A DNA stretch of 64,000 bases from Sphagnum magellanicum (Eukaryota; Streptophyta; Sphagnopsida; Sphagnales; Sphagnaceae): the NCBI GenBank assembly GCA_021904315.1, contig CM038910.1, positions 19,964,001-20,028,000 of the forward strand, in the 5' to 3' direction. Positions 34,369 through 48,659 of this stretch are shown piece by piece. Position 1 is the stretch's first letter. Every line of letters begins with the position of its first letter. Made by a program: the position numbers and the translations under genes. The notes beneath the pieces were generated by a model. It saw only the letters and a list, made by a program, of their open reading frames with translations. It was not told where the DNA came from and made no database searches.

Positions 34369-36899
34369 TCAACCAGATGGTTCCTCAACACCCTCCCCAC
34401 TAATGTACGGTTGCTGTGAGACTGCTGTTACTGGGAACTGTTGTGAACTTACTGGCCCAGGTACTACCCCTGTCGACAAATTTGGTGTTGACCCTGTGAC
34501 ACAACCACATAATAATTCTTTAGCAAATTGCTATAAAGTGACTGTTCAGCTTAACACCTGCCAGCTGAACATCTGCCAAAGACAATTGATGCAAGTCTGA
34601 AAATAGGAGACAAATAGAACATTGGAGACATAAATGTCACATGCAATGCAGTGAAATTGAGACATACAAGCACTATGAGTAAGAAGGATTATTTACCTGT
34701 AGGAGGTGCAGGAGTGGATATAGGAACATATGCTTGAGGTAGGCCAGTAGGACTGTAGCGCACCAGGTGTGGAGTCTGCACACCATACTGTGGTACTGGA
34801 TATACTGGGCCTCCCTGCAGAGATTGTGTTGTAAAGCCAGGATAAACTGGGCCTGCTGTTACAGGACTTCCCAGTGTACCTGGTCCACCATAAATTTGGG
34901 GTGGATATTGAGGTCCACCACCACCATAAGGAAACAAATTCTGCAAAACAGCAGAGACAAACACCAAACTCATAAACCATTTGAATCCAGGCCCACTTGC
35001 TTCTTCCACTTGTTCACACGAAAATGGTGTCCAAATAGTGCCTCTTGCATACTCAAAGATGTCTCAAGGTAAGCAATCAGGTGTTAGGCACGGAGCCCAT
35101 ATTCTTCCATATCCTAACTGATGTTTCAGGCATCGCACACACCTGAGGGTAGCCTGTGTACTCTTGGGGGTATTGCGGATACCTAAAGTCCAGAAACACA
35201 GAAATTTACATTAGATACAAGGCTACAAGCATGTGTCAAGAATGTGAAGACAACATTCTGTTTGACAAAAAGTTTTCAGTTTTCACTCCCACTCTATGAA
35301 TCAAAGACTCAAGATAGATCACCCAGCATGCACACAAATTGCCTACATAGTAAATTAAGACATCATAAGACCACCCTCCCCCACCCTGGCATAGTGTACT
35401 TGCAAACCCTCTATGATAAACTATATTACCCCGCCTGACTATGCAGTTAACAATAAGACTATATGGAAAGATTGATAGGGTTTAGGAAGCAAAAAAAAAG
35501 TACCCGCCATATGGAGGATAGGTGAAGCCACCTTGCTGCACAGGATGGGTGTATGAAGCACCAGATTGAGGAAATGAGGTTGTGCCAGTGTAACCGGGCC
35601 CTCCCTGCTGAGGGCCTGCAGCAAATGCAGGCAATGGGCGAAAACGGTTGCCTGAGGTGGATTAGAAAGCCATGCTCATTAGTATATGCCTGCCTCAATC
35701 ATCATTCTTACCATCAGACTGCAAGTCTAAATCACATATATCTGATGGCCCAAGACAGCCATTTATCCACACTAGTCATTGCCAAGTTAGGCAATGATTG
35801 ACAAGACTGTTTTACCCATGTCAACTTTTGTACACAACTTCTACTGGCCGGGTGGCTTCAGACAATAGAGCGCATTAATAGCTTAACAGCAGCTAGACAT
35901 GTGACAATTTGTACCAGCTTGCCTCTGGGCAGGGTGGTGATACCATACTGCACCCTTCAGCTCATCTGCGGCATCCCATCATTTCCGGCAGTTCTAGTTG
36001 GATAAGGTGAACACCTAGAAGTCACAAGTTTGTGTTCATCAGCTCCAACTACCTTCTTACTTTTCAGTGCCAGGCTCACACTAGACAGGAGCAGGAGTAG
36101 ATCTTATTGAGGGTGCAACCATGTTTGAGAAAGAGGATAAGGGATTGTGTTGAGCAGGCAGGCGTAGTGGAAAGTCACAAGGGACTGGGAGCAACAGTGG
36201 AGAAGATACCGTGTTGTCCATGGGGACGGGGCCGATGAGCGCCTAGGGATGCTAGATTACAGTTAGCTCGCCTCCCGTCTATAATAGGAGTCGCATCGCT
36301 GCACGCTCTCCTCGCAGCTTCCGCATCCCGGAATGTCACCTGCACCCCCTTTCCCGATTTCCTTCTTCACTTTGCGTGAACCGACTGCCCCATTCACGAT
36401 CGTAACTACGGTGACAAACACGAGAATGTTCCTTCCATTCTTACCCCCAGCTCTCAATTAGGATCCCCTTGGAACCCGGTCATCGCCGCAGCCCAATTGC
36501 TGGTCCTTTGGGATGACATACAGTATACTGTTATGGCGGCTGGCTTAGACAGCCACTAGTGCTGCCAGACACCCATTTTGGTAGCACTGGTAGCACCACA
36601 TGCACCTTCGGCCAGAACGAAAAATTTCAAACCTAATGTCAACAACACTCGAGGAGGAGGTGAGGGAGAAGAGCGGGAAGGATGCGCACAAAGCCATAGC
36701 CCTTGGATCGACCCGTGTTCTTGTCCGTGATGACCACGGCTTCCAGAATATCTCCAAACTGCTCAAAGTGACGTCGCATGGTGTCGCGCTGCGTCTCCCA
36801 AGCCAGTCCCCCCACGAACACTTTAGTGTAAGTCGTGTCCCCAAACTGGTTGCCCTGCGCCCCTGATCCTGCCCCAGGGCCCGTTGCCTGCTGGGCCAT
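34369..36899 (-). CDS. Single-RRM RNA-binding protein with Gly/Pro/Tyr/Gln-rich tail, 6 exons, 298 aa
   Basis: Resembles the RBM24/RBM38-like plant group that includes Arabidopsis ARP1. Such proteins bind mRNA and affect stability, splicing or translation; the exact role here is unknown. Exons in transcript order: 36899-36690, 36339-36210, 35651-35504, 35182-35143, 34940-34697, 34493-34369; splice phases agree throughout. The RRM spans about residues 25-101 with RNP2 KVFVGGLAW and RNP1 KGYGFVTF, the latter split by intron 1, and ends with [13 protein letters not shown], a typical closing motif of this group. The rest is low-complexity ([27 protein letters not shown]), likely disordered. The last exon was picked because it continues the frame to a stop (EEPSG); two nearer acceptors (after 34598 and 34575) would also stay open, so the C terminus could vary by splicing. 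Confidence 0.88.
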
Positions 36900-38250
36900 T
36901 GGTCCTGTCTCCCTCCCGTTCTTTGCCGGCTAAAATTCCACTACACCCCGGCGATATCTCCTGTGCCGCCTAAAACGTGATATCTCCTCCTTCACACACA
37001 GACAGACACAACACACACAGACAACAGACACATACACAACGCTCCCCACCCTACACCCCAAGGCCGCGGGGAAAAAAAAAAAACCCACACACCCAAAACT
37101 CTCGAACCAACACCCGCACCCACCAGCGGGCGGGTCCGCAGCTTCCCTCTTCAAACCGTGCCGCTTCGCATCGCTGGTCTGCCTGTCACAACCCACCCAC
37201 CTCCTCCTGATGGTTGCCAACTCACAAACAAAGCCCGGCAAATCTCCGTTATGCACGCTACGCCCGCAGTCCAAATACCAGGCAAACCACACCGCACCTC
37301 AAACCGCATAGCAAGCTCTCATCACAACAAACCCAATGTGCGCCTGTCTGCAGTTTTTGATAATGTTTTACGCTCTGCCGGGGAGTCGGGGGTAGGGGAC
37401 GGAGTCGATTCTCGTGCCGAGGATCGATGGTGTTTCGGGACCAAGGTAGGGGAGAACCTATCTCTGGCGCGCATGTCAACTTTCCTCCAGGAGCCGATTT
37501 CCTCCTCGTAAGGATTTTTTAAAAATTATCATGTCTGCCCGTTTGCCCGTAACCCATCAGCATTGCTATTACCGGTAGCTGAGGAACTTCAACGAATTAA
37601 TCCCACCTGCCAGCCTGGCACCCTTATCCTATCCACTTCCCACTTCCATACCCTACACCCGTGCCGATGATTCCCATCGCACGGTCTGGATCGTCTCTGT
37701 TTGTGGAAACGCAGCGGCGGCTTATCGGATGCCAGCAGTGCCCATCGAGTGCCGTGATGCCGCGTGGCAACAGCGGACCCCATCACCTCGGAATTACGCA
37801 CCCGGTTTAACCTGGTTTATTTCTAATCCAGTAAATGTCGGGTCACGGCAGCCACCCCTGGGTCAACCGACGCCAAAGGACACACCTTTTTACCACGGTA
37901 CAAATCGATGGGTTTGTCGTTTATTAAACTTTCGCCTTCAACTTTGCCGGTACTAAATTAGACATCAGCAAAGACCTGTTTTTTTTTGTTTTTTTGTTTT
38001 AAAAAAATAAAATTGTGTGGTTTTCCCAGTGTTAGAGGAGGACACAATATTCGTGAATAATAATGCCTCCTCTAGACATGAGAAGCAAGGTGCCTCCAGA
38101 GTTGACACACAAAGAGGGGTGGGCACCTCGTGATCTATGCATCTATCATCACCTCGTGGTGTGCAAATATTTAATTCATGATTCACCTCATTGGTAGTAG
38201 GGGGATTCCCTAAATGCTACACTTGGCCTAGGCCCCTTTATTTTGGGACT
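36900..38250 (-). promoter_or_regulatory. GC-rich promoter and leader region of the RRM gene
   Basis: From 36900 to about 37930 the DNA is clearly GC-richer than the neighbourhood, with CG dinucleotides and a CA-rich (GT-rich on the gene strand) tract at 36995-37070 followed by a 13-base A run. This fits a promoter and 5' leader for the minus-strand RRM gene. Exact start site and TATA box were not identified. Beyond 37950 the DNA returns to AT-rich and becomes the downstream side of the next gene. Confidence 0.45.
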
Positions 38251-38760
38251 GCCCCCACACTACCATGGCATTACCCTAGACACATTTAAGAGAATGTAAA
38301 GTACTTGTGGCATGTGCACTTCTGTTACAAGATTGAGAGACTGTCCCTGGTGTGCCACTACCTTTTTCCAAGCAATTCACTATCTGAACTATTGTACAAA
38401 AACCAACTGTTTGAATCAGAAATCTAATACAATAATATCTACAAGGAATTTGGTACTCACTCTTGGTGGAAGATAATTGTATGAAAACATGAGTGGTGCA
38501 ATCTCTAACCTGTAATCCATTGTCTCTTCTCACATTACAGGGGTTGAACAATTTGCTACCAAAAGAGAAACCCGATAATATAAAAGTAGAGAATTGAAAT
38601 GTTGCTGTGTCTGTATCATCACAGGTCAAGATGGATTACCTCTCCCTTGCCTGCAGTGCAAGTGCGAACTCTGAAGACCATGGACATGGGGGGTCTTGGT
38701 GACTGAAACTAGCTCGGAAGTGCTGGAACCTCCTTCACTGGACTCCATGAATGCCTGGGG

Positions 38761-41700
38761 TTATTGCTGCTGCTGTTGGTAGTTGCAGAACTGAGAGTGA
38801 AGTGAAAAGAGGGAGTCATCACACTGTAAAGATGAAGCCATGGGGATGCTGTGGCCACATGCAAGAGGTGAAATTGCCTGACATGCATGAAAATGCTCAA
38901 ATGGATCCTGCCTTGTGAAAGAATACTGTGGAATTACTGAGTGCCTCTCTCCTGCAAAAAACTGTGAGGTTGGTGACACGAATGGATAACTGCTGGTGGA
39001 AAGAAAATGAGGATTCATAACTTCATGCAAAAATGAGCCCTCCACAGGGCCATGCACAGATCCAGCAGCCACAAATGGTGAAGATGTAGCTAAAGGTATG
39101 ACACTTGATGAAACTTGAGAGGTTGCTGAACTTGTCTCATGAGGCTTTAAGGAATCCCAGTATCCCTGTTCCTGTTCATTGGAAGGCCTAGCACAGTGAT
39201 GTCTGAGGTCTTCTTCAACAATTGTCTCCCTATGAGCAGGGAGGTGTGTTGACATCAAGCTGGCATTAGAAGCCCAGAACCATTCCTGAGAGACAGTGTC
39301 ATTTTGCAGTGGACAGCCTCTCCTCTGAGTTGATAACAATGTGGACCAAGTTCCTTCTGTACCTGCATCATTGCCACATGTCACCAAGAGAGAATTGCTG
39401 GGAGGAGCACTAAAATCATTATCAAAGAAGTCGCTGAATGACTGTTGTTGTGTATTTTCAACCAGTGTCACTGATGGTGTTGGTGGAAGCATGCCATATT
39501 GCTTACTCCCTGGAGACACATTTGGTACATGTGAAATCCCAGACCTAACCACTTCCTGTTGTACATACCAATTCTGGAAGTCACCTCCATCTTCCTTGCA
39601 AACAGGTTTTTGCAAAGCATGCTTAGTTCCAAGGGTCTTGCTTGCTATGCCATTGCCATGCAGCACATCAGAGGATGTTGGAAAATATGACTTTTTTGGC
39701 TCTGCCACGCCAATATCTCTCGTTGCAGATCCATTTGTCAGACTATTGCTGCTTCTGCATTGATAACTCAAGTCAACTGCTCTGGGACGCAGCAAAATTT
39801 CCTCTTCCTGACCAAACCCAGTGTCTTCATGGTGCCTTGACCACACACCTTGATATGGACTCGACACCCCAGCTTCTTGGTGGCCAGCAAATTCTTCTGA
39901 CCGATTGACTCCTTGTATTTCCATATCACTGGCACCCTTCCCTTCTCTGCTTAAGGTTGTGTCACAAGGGACTTCATGTCCAAAGTCAGAAATCTCTTGA
40001 TACCACATGCCTTGCTTTGCAATCATAGGAATGCCCTCACATGATCTGTTTGATATTAAATCTGAACCATGCAAAGGCTGTTGAATGGAGTTGCTACTGA
40101 CTTCATCAATTTTAGCTTTGACCCTTGAACCTTTATCAAGCATGTTGCTGATACATAAATTTGAACCAGGTCGCAAACCATTGCAACCTGACAAAAAGGG
40201 CCTTGAAAATGCTGTAAAGGATGATTGACCTAGAGACACTGAAGGTAGTGCTGGAGCCAGCCACAAAGATTGCAACTGCTGAGTGGAGTCTTTGCTGCAA
40301 TTGTCAGAACTGTTGCTTTGCTCTCTAACTCCCTTTGGACTTTCCTTGGAAGCAGCAGCAGCATCAATTGTTGGCTGCTGGGATGGAATTGCTGCTAAAA
40401 ACTCTCGAACAATCGAACCCTCTGACAAAGTGTTTGTGGCTGTGCTTGTTGACAAATCAAAAGTGGAATGAGCCAGAGATGAAGAGGTTTCAGGAGCAGC
40501 TGTCAGGAAAGATGATTGCAAGAGCTCTGAAATGGTAGATGATGCAGATACCAAAGGTGGTCCTGCAGAAGAAAGTCTGCCTGACATTGGAGGAAGGATA
40601 ACAGGGCTGGATGACAATGGCAGTGAGGAAGAACACAAAGGCTGGTAGATTGAAGGCAAAGAAGTCTTGGTCAATTTGGTGGTGTGCAGTTGTGCTGGTG
40701 ACCTCAACTCCAGAGGTTCCAAGTGTGATGGGGATGGTACTTGTGGTGTTGGTAGTTCTTGGGGTATTGTGAAAGCTGAAATACTGCATAATGGAAATGA
40801 ATGATTGAATGGTTGCACTGAGGAGGATAAGGATGGTGGTGGCACTTGTAATGATGGAGTTGATGACAATAAGCCATCTGATGATGTTGACTGTTGAGGT
40901 GAAGACCATTGAGATTTTGCAAGTTGTGACTGGTCAGCTGAAGGTGATGCTAGCATGGTGGTTGAAGAGTAGGGACTCCAGAACGAACCAAGCAAAGGAC
41001 TTTCATGATTCAGGCAGTCACCATATCTGTATGGAGGTGTGCTCAACACTGGAGGGTGGGATGATGAATAGGTTGCAAAGGCTGCATGTTGCTTTGATAG
41101 CTGGCCTTCCAAACCCTCAGCTTCTGGAAAAGTAGCACAAGAAGGCTGAACTCTAATGATCTTCCCAGCTTCAAGAAGTGCAAGTCGTCTGTTGAAAGAC
41201 TCTAAACCCTCAGCTTCTGGAAAAGCAGCCAGAGAAGGCCAAACTTCCATTGTCTTCCTAGCTTCAAGAAGCTCAAGCTGTCTGTCAAAAGATTCCAAGC
41301 CCTTGGATTCTGGAAAAGTGGCAAGAGAAGGCTGAACTTCCAGTATCTTCCTAGCTTCAAGAATCTCAAGCCGTCTGTCAAAAGACTCCAAAACCTTGCA
41401 AAGAGAAGTCTCAATGCGTACACAAACAGCTTCAAGTCTGTCAAGGCGCTGCCAAATGTCCACAGCTGAAGAGTTTTGCCTTACATCTGATGATGCAAGG
41501 CCTGCAGAAACCATGTGCTCTTCTGGACAATCAGGTAGCATGCTTGCTATCAACTCTTCAAATGGTTGATCAACACTAGGCCCTGATATACTATGTTGGT
41601 GTGCTGATCCCAATACTAGCCCATCAATACTTACAAAAGATGACACAGATGGGTTTCTTGTTGCTGATGCTGGAAACCCTTGTGCCCCTGGTAGACTGCC

Positions 41701-43479
41701 GGATGTCAACATCCGTGGTGAGGAAGACCAATCCTCTCCACTGGACACCAGTTGTGATAACTTCACACAGTCCGATAAACCTCCAGAAAGAAAAGTTGGG
41801 CCTGGAGACACAGTGACCAGAATGTGTTCAACAACCACACAAGAGTTCTTTGTCGGTGAAAGTAACCCAATTGTCATAGATGAGCAGAGATTCTGATTCT
41901 GCAACTCCAATTCTGCCTCAAAGAGAGCATTGTTGTCCTCAACCACCGTGCCAACCAGCTTGCTGCTGATATCCTTTTCCATCTCATTGTCAATGCATCT
42001 GAAACCAGAACTCCCCAAATCATCATTGGATCTGACCACGCTCTGTACAGATTCCTTCGTTTTCTGTCTCCCTCCTGGACTACTTCTTTGTGGTATGAAG
42101 TTTAGACACTCAACCTCATTCCTCCCCTTCTTTCCATCTATACCACCAACTTGTGAGCTGCAAGAATCTTGAAAGAGTCTAATGTTAGTATGATCATATT
42201 CTCCACTTTGATAACCTTTTGTAAGCAGGCTGGCATCATCTTTGTAACCTCTTCCAACTCGCATAGGATATGGATCTGAAAGATTTTTGTGGCATGTTCC
42301 CTCCTCTGTGTCAACAAGATGAAAATTGTTTTCTCTTGCCTCCATCATTCTTTTGTCCTCATCAAGATTAGGCCTGGGAGATCTGTTGAGCTGATGCAAG
42401 CATTCAACCCAATCTGTTGAATCCTCTGAACAGCTTTTTTCATCCTCATCTCTGGCACAAGAAAGGTCAATTCTCTCTTCCTGAAGATCATGTTCGTGTC
42501 TTGTCAACATGATACTCTTCTTGATCTGACCATCTTGTTCTCCCATCTTGTTCTTAGTGTGGGAAGACATCTCTGCACTCACTGAGTGTGAGACTGCATC
42601 TCCAGGAATCTCTTGAGGTCTACAACCCTGTTTGGCATTGATATCCTTACAACCTCTTCCAATGTCAGAAAGGCATTTCAAATTTGATCCCGTATCCACA
42701 TAGAGATCTTTTTCACCCAACCTGCCAGCAGTAGTATTGTTGTGAATTCTGGTTTCAGCTTGAACATTAGCACGAAGCATACAAAGATAATTTATGTCAT
42801 TGTTGCCTCCACCATGGATGCAAATATTGCAGGTCTCAGCAGAGCTTCGGATCTGTATGCTCTTTACATCACATAATTGCTGTGGAAATTGAACTGCATG
42901 CACAACACATACACAGGAATGAAATTTAGCAACGTTGAACATAACAAATTAAGAAACAAGAGGAAGAAGAGATAATATCAGGACTGGATTGTACCATGTC
43001 ACAATTGCTACTCATCTGCCACAGCTTGTCAGTCCCAGATTGAATTTCTAGAAGACAAACCCACCACAATGCTAGACCTCATGGGCTCTGATGTGACTTC
43101 CTGCAACTCTGTCCAAAAGAATGGGGAGTTGTTGTATTACCCCACATTCTCTCCAACCTTAAGAAAAACATTCCAGACTCACTACACGAGATGTTTTATT
43201 CTCTCCTTCCAGAATCAGAGTTAACAGCAACAGGAAGAATACGAAGGAAGAAGCGCTACAAAATCGATTCTTACGTGTGATCTCACAAGGTTGTGCCTGT
43301 GACCCTGGAACCAAAAGCGCCGGGACACCTGCTGCTGCATCGGCATCAAAGACCGAACCCGCTTTTTTATGACCAGAGACATTCCCGTCGACGCAATTGT
43401 GGACACTCACAATCGTCCCCAGATCGCCACGAATTGTCGTCCAATTGCTTTGCACGCGCCAGTCCAGCACCTCCATCAT
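38761..43479 (-). CDS. Large plant-type Ser/Pro-rich protein, 2 exons, 1445 aa, function unknown
   Basis: Exon 1 is 43479-43275 and exon 2 is 42893-38761; the join (ACA C / TT) keeps frame. The first 110 residues are the conserved part (WTTIRGDLGTIVSVHNCVDG, GSVFDADAAAGVPALLVPGS, QPCEITLQFPQQ) and recall an uncharacterised plant family; its pattern is reminiscent of a beta-sandwich ligand-binding fold, which is an inference only. Residues 570-662 contain three 31-residue repeats (LESFDRRLEILEARK...) with heptad spacing, probably a coiled coil preceded by LDRLEAVCVRIETSL. Residues about 680-870 are rich in Ser and Pro; the protein ends in five Gln. There is no membrane segment or enzyme motif. 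The start is taken at the first ATG of MMEVLDWR; the second ATG, three bases later, is equally likely. A 4.1-kb uninterrupted exon is unusual for this window. Confidence 0.82.
41113..41391 (-). repeat. Three tandem 93-bp repeats inside the large protein gene
   Basis: Each unit encodes 31 residues starting LES(F) and ending FPES/EA-(K/E)G, with a heptad-like LExxRxxELLEA core. The copies differ at several residues, so the array is not brand new. The number of units may vary between relatives. Confidence 0.85.
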
Positions 43480-43860
43480 CGACCTAACTTCGCCGTTCTC
43501 GCCCTCCCTCTCCCCCCTCCTGTTCTCTTCTTCTATCCAGAAAAATCTCAAAACATAACAATCGGAGACAATTCCCACTCATTTTCCAATCGCCTCTTCT
43601 TCTGACCACGAAGGCTGTGCATTGTGTATGCGCGCGCAAGGAAATTAGGAGTAGAAATAACACCCAACACAGCCACGAAACCAAAAACACAAAGACAAAG
43701 AAGAACTTCTCTTCTCTTCTCTTCTTCTTCGTCTTCTTCTCTTCTGTGTTTCTTGTCAGTGAAGACCTCTTTCCCAACCTCCTCGAGAAGATGAACGTTG
43801 CGCGTCATCCACTGGACCTGCTGGTTCACCCATTCCTTCGTGGGTGAGAATCGTTCTTCC
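43480..43860 (-). promoter_or_regulatory. 5' leader and promoter region of the large protein gene
   Basis: Directly upstream of the start codon, the gene strand carries a long GA-rich tract (reverse of the CTTCTTCTCTTCTCTTCTTC-like run at 43708-43745), common in plant core promoters and leaders. No TATA box was fixed. Confidence 0.35.
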
Positions 43861-45225
43861 GAACATCCGTGACGTGAAAATACGCGACATTGCGGACACT
43901 CACATCGACAGATTCCGACAGTTTCCGATCATCCTCGCTGCCTGCGCATTCATCCCTTGGCCGTTTTCGCAGATTCATGCGGTGCGATGGGGACGAGTGC
44001 GGAATTCGCACATGCCTTTCTCCTCACACGAAATTGCAATGTGATAAGATGGTGACATCAGACGCGGGAACATTTTACACCAAACTGTGTAATCTGCTTC
44101 CAGAAAAGCGTTGGTGTTTGACGGTGATGATGAGAGTTGCATCAAGATTTCAATCCTTCAACCATTCCCATCTTTCTTCTCTCATTCATTTGGGGGCTTG
44201 CTCACAACTTCAGGCAGAAATGGGTACAAAACAAAACAGGTGTCTCCATTAGTGAGAGCCAAGAAGTAAAAGTACCTATCTTGCACTTCGAACTTGGGGC
44301 TTCTACTTCTCACTTTAGGGTTGACGGCCAACATGATGGTCTCCATGAAGAGAGCATGACTCGAGTGAAAAGTAAATGAGCTTCTTCTTCATGGTTGTTG
44401 ACTCAGAGATCATCGTCTTCAAGTTGATTGTTCCTGCTTCAGTTTGAGGCCATCGACAACCACGGAACTTTCTCAAACCTTGTCCTGAAGCCACTGATTT
44501 CTAGACCAATCAATCAAGCAACCCATGAATCTTCGTCAAGTGTTCACGACCTTTCTCTCATGACGGCAGTAGTGTTGATGACCCCGTATGCACTTTTTCT
44601 TCGCAAACTTTGCATCCATTATCACCCATCATGCATTATCGTTGTTGTCACATTATCAAATCCATGTTTTCTCACGCCAATACTGGGTTTTCAGTTTTCT
44701 TCCATGCAGAATAGCTAATGTTCTAGTCTCGAACAAAAGCGTAGTTAGTAGCTGTTGTCTTGGATTGCATTCAAGCGAGGCTTCACAGTCCTGGCTTCGA
44801 AGTTCCATGCCTGTCTTCTGTCCATACACGTCATGTGGAGTGCCTTCACCTTCCAGCAGCAAGAGGCCATTAAAGAGCCCCTCGTTGATCATTGTGCATC
44901 ATCAACACCCGGTTCGCAATGAACCCAGAATAATCTCGAGAACAGATTACAACCTTCTCAAAACCTGCCATCATTTTGTGCAATTTCCAACTTTCGTAAC
45001 GCATGTCAAGTCCCCCAATGTGCAAGTGTGAGGCTAACCGATTGCACACAACATTGGAATGTGGCAAACGTCGCAAGAACTTCAGGACAAGATTGCGAGG
45101 CGCACGTCTCCTTTTGGCCTCCTTTCCCGATCCCTCGTCTTCCCTCGTCGCTCCCATTCTCCACAGAGATACGATAACCGGGTAAAGAACCTCCGGTTGT
45201 ATGCTGGATGGAGAGGACAGACTTG
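43861..45225. other. Divergent intergenic region, large protein gene to RPS21
   Basis: Several open frames of 60-147 codons occur on both strands but overlap one another and match nothing I know; I treat them as chance. Composition is near 45 percent GC, higher than other intergenic parts. Confidence 0.4.
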
Positions 45226-45239
45226 GGCATCATCGGCTC

Positions 45240-45993
45240 GCCTCGTCACTATGTCCCAACGGGATACAACGATTCGCCGGGCAGGGCAGCCCGAAAAAGT
45301 TTGGCCTGGGCGATGAAAATAAGAGGGTTTTGCGTGAATGATCTATGTCCTTCATCTTCCTCCATTCTTCCTGTTGCTCTTTCCCAGTCACCCACCGCTC
45401 CCTTTGCAAGCTTGAACAAACATATCTATGAGATTGTTGCAGAAGCCAAGAGCATCATTTGCTCAAAAGGAATGGCGAGAATTTCACGAACAACACCTGA
45501 GGATTGTGCATCTCTTCTAACCTTCTGACCTCGAACAATTCCTTTAGGAACAGGAAGAATTTCACAAAATAGCAAACAACTGAGGAGTAGGCAACTCTTG
45601 TGAGCTTCTAACCTCGAACAGACAATTTCCTCTTCCAACAGAAAGAACTTCTCCTCCAAAGGAATATCAAGAAATTCACAAAACAATAGCAAGGTTCTCG
45701 ACCGTATTGGCGGAATGGGAAATTGGGTTGTCATCTACAAATCTTTGCAAACTTGCTTGTCGAAAACTGGACTCGAGAGAAAGGTACAGGTGTTCAGGGA
45801 GACGACGACTTCGATGGGAGCGAGCGAGAGATACACTTTGAGATGCTTTCCTCCTGGACACGACGACACACTTCCCACCTCTTCGAACCCCGCCCAAAAC
45901 TCTGTTTTTTTTTCCCTTCACACAGGCCAAACATTTTCGGGCTGCCCTGCCCGGCAAAGTGCTGTATCCCCCTCGGACATAGTGCCGAGGCCT
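45240..45993. repeat. Inverted-repeat element upstream of RPS21, about 750 bp
   Basis: The arm at about 45240-45335 and the arm at about 45893-45993 (read from the minus strand) share CACTATGTCC, GGGATACA, GCCGGGCAGGGCAGCCCG and GTTTGGCCTG in the same order over roughly 100 bp. Between the arms lie imperfect direct repeats around AAGAATTTCAC and ACCTCGAACA. It may be a nonautonomous DNA element or two copies of a short repeat in opposite orientation. The outer ends and target duplication were not resolved. Confidence 0.6.
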
Positions 45994-46016
45994 CGTCCGA
46001 AGCGGCGGCGCTCCCA

Positions 46017-46024
46017 AAACCCTA
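46017..46024 (+). promoter_or_regulatory. Telo-box AAACCCTA in RPS21 promoter
   Basis: An exact AAACCCTA lies 123 bp before the RPS21 start codon. This motif is common in promoters of plant ribosomal-protein and other translation genes, where it acts with growth-related activation. Confidence 0.6.
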
Positions 46025-46146
46025 AGTCTTGTCTCTTTCAAGTTCCGCTTGGTTGCCCGTTGTTTTGATTGTTTGTAACGACTTGCCTTCCAGCTTCATC
46101 TCCAATCGTTTCCGTCTTCCAAGGGCATTTTCTTCTGTCTGCAATC

Positions 46147-48210
<2,064 letters not shown>

Positions 48211-48659
48211 AGTGCAGAAAGGTTGTTTGCTTTTTTGGGCTGGGAGTTAGCTGGGCAGGGGATTGATCATATGACTTTGCAGGTTTGTGGCAATGGTTGC
48301 TGCAGATTTCAAACAATGCATCATGAAAACTGTGTCCATGCATTGAAGATTTTCTGAAAACACACTTCGCAAGATCAAGATGTCTCACCATTCTTGAAAA
48401 GAATAGTCTCTAAACAGTTTTGTGATGATGTAATCTCTTGCACACAATAAGGTTTGATAATTTTCTATAAGTGGATTTTAACTAGGGCAATTCCTTATTC
48501 CAGTCAGTATAAATGGAACACATCATTCAGATCATTTACCCTATGGATGAAGACATCAACAGATAAAATGTGAATCTCCTTTTCCTCTGTTCTTCCTTTG
48601 GAACTACTTTCCTTCTCTCCTTACTCTTTCAACTGGTCTCTCTTATAAATCCACAAGCA

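Noticed and set aside
43548-43829. Acidic/basic frame upstream of the large protein as a separate gene
   Set aside because: It opens with GTG rather than ATG, lies in the GA-rich leader and has simple composition; probably leader sequence.
44140-45160. Several overlapping frames of 80-147 codons between the large protein gene and RPS21
   Set aside because: They overlap on both strands, none resembles a known family, and no splice pattern links them.
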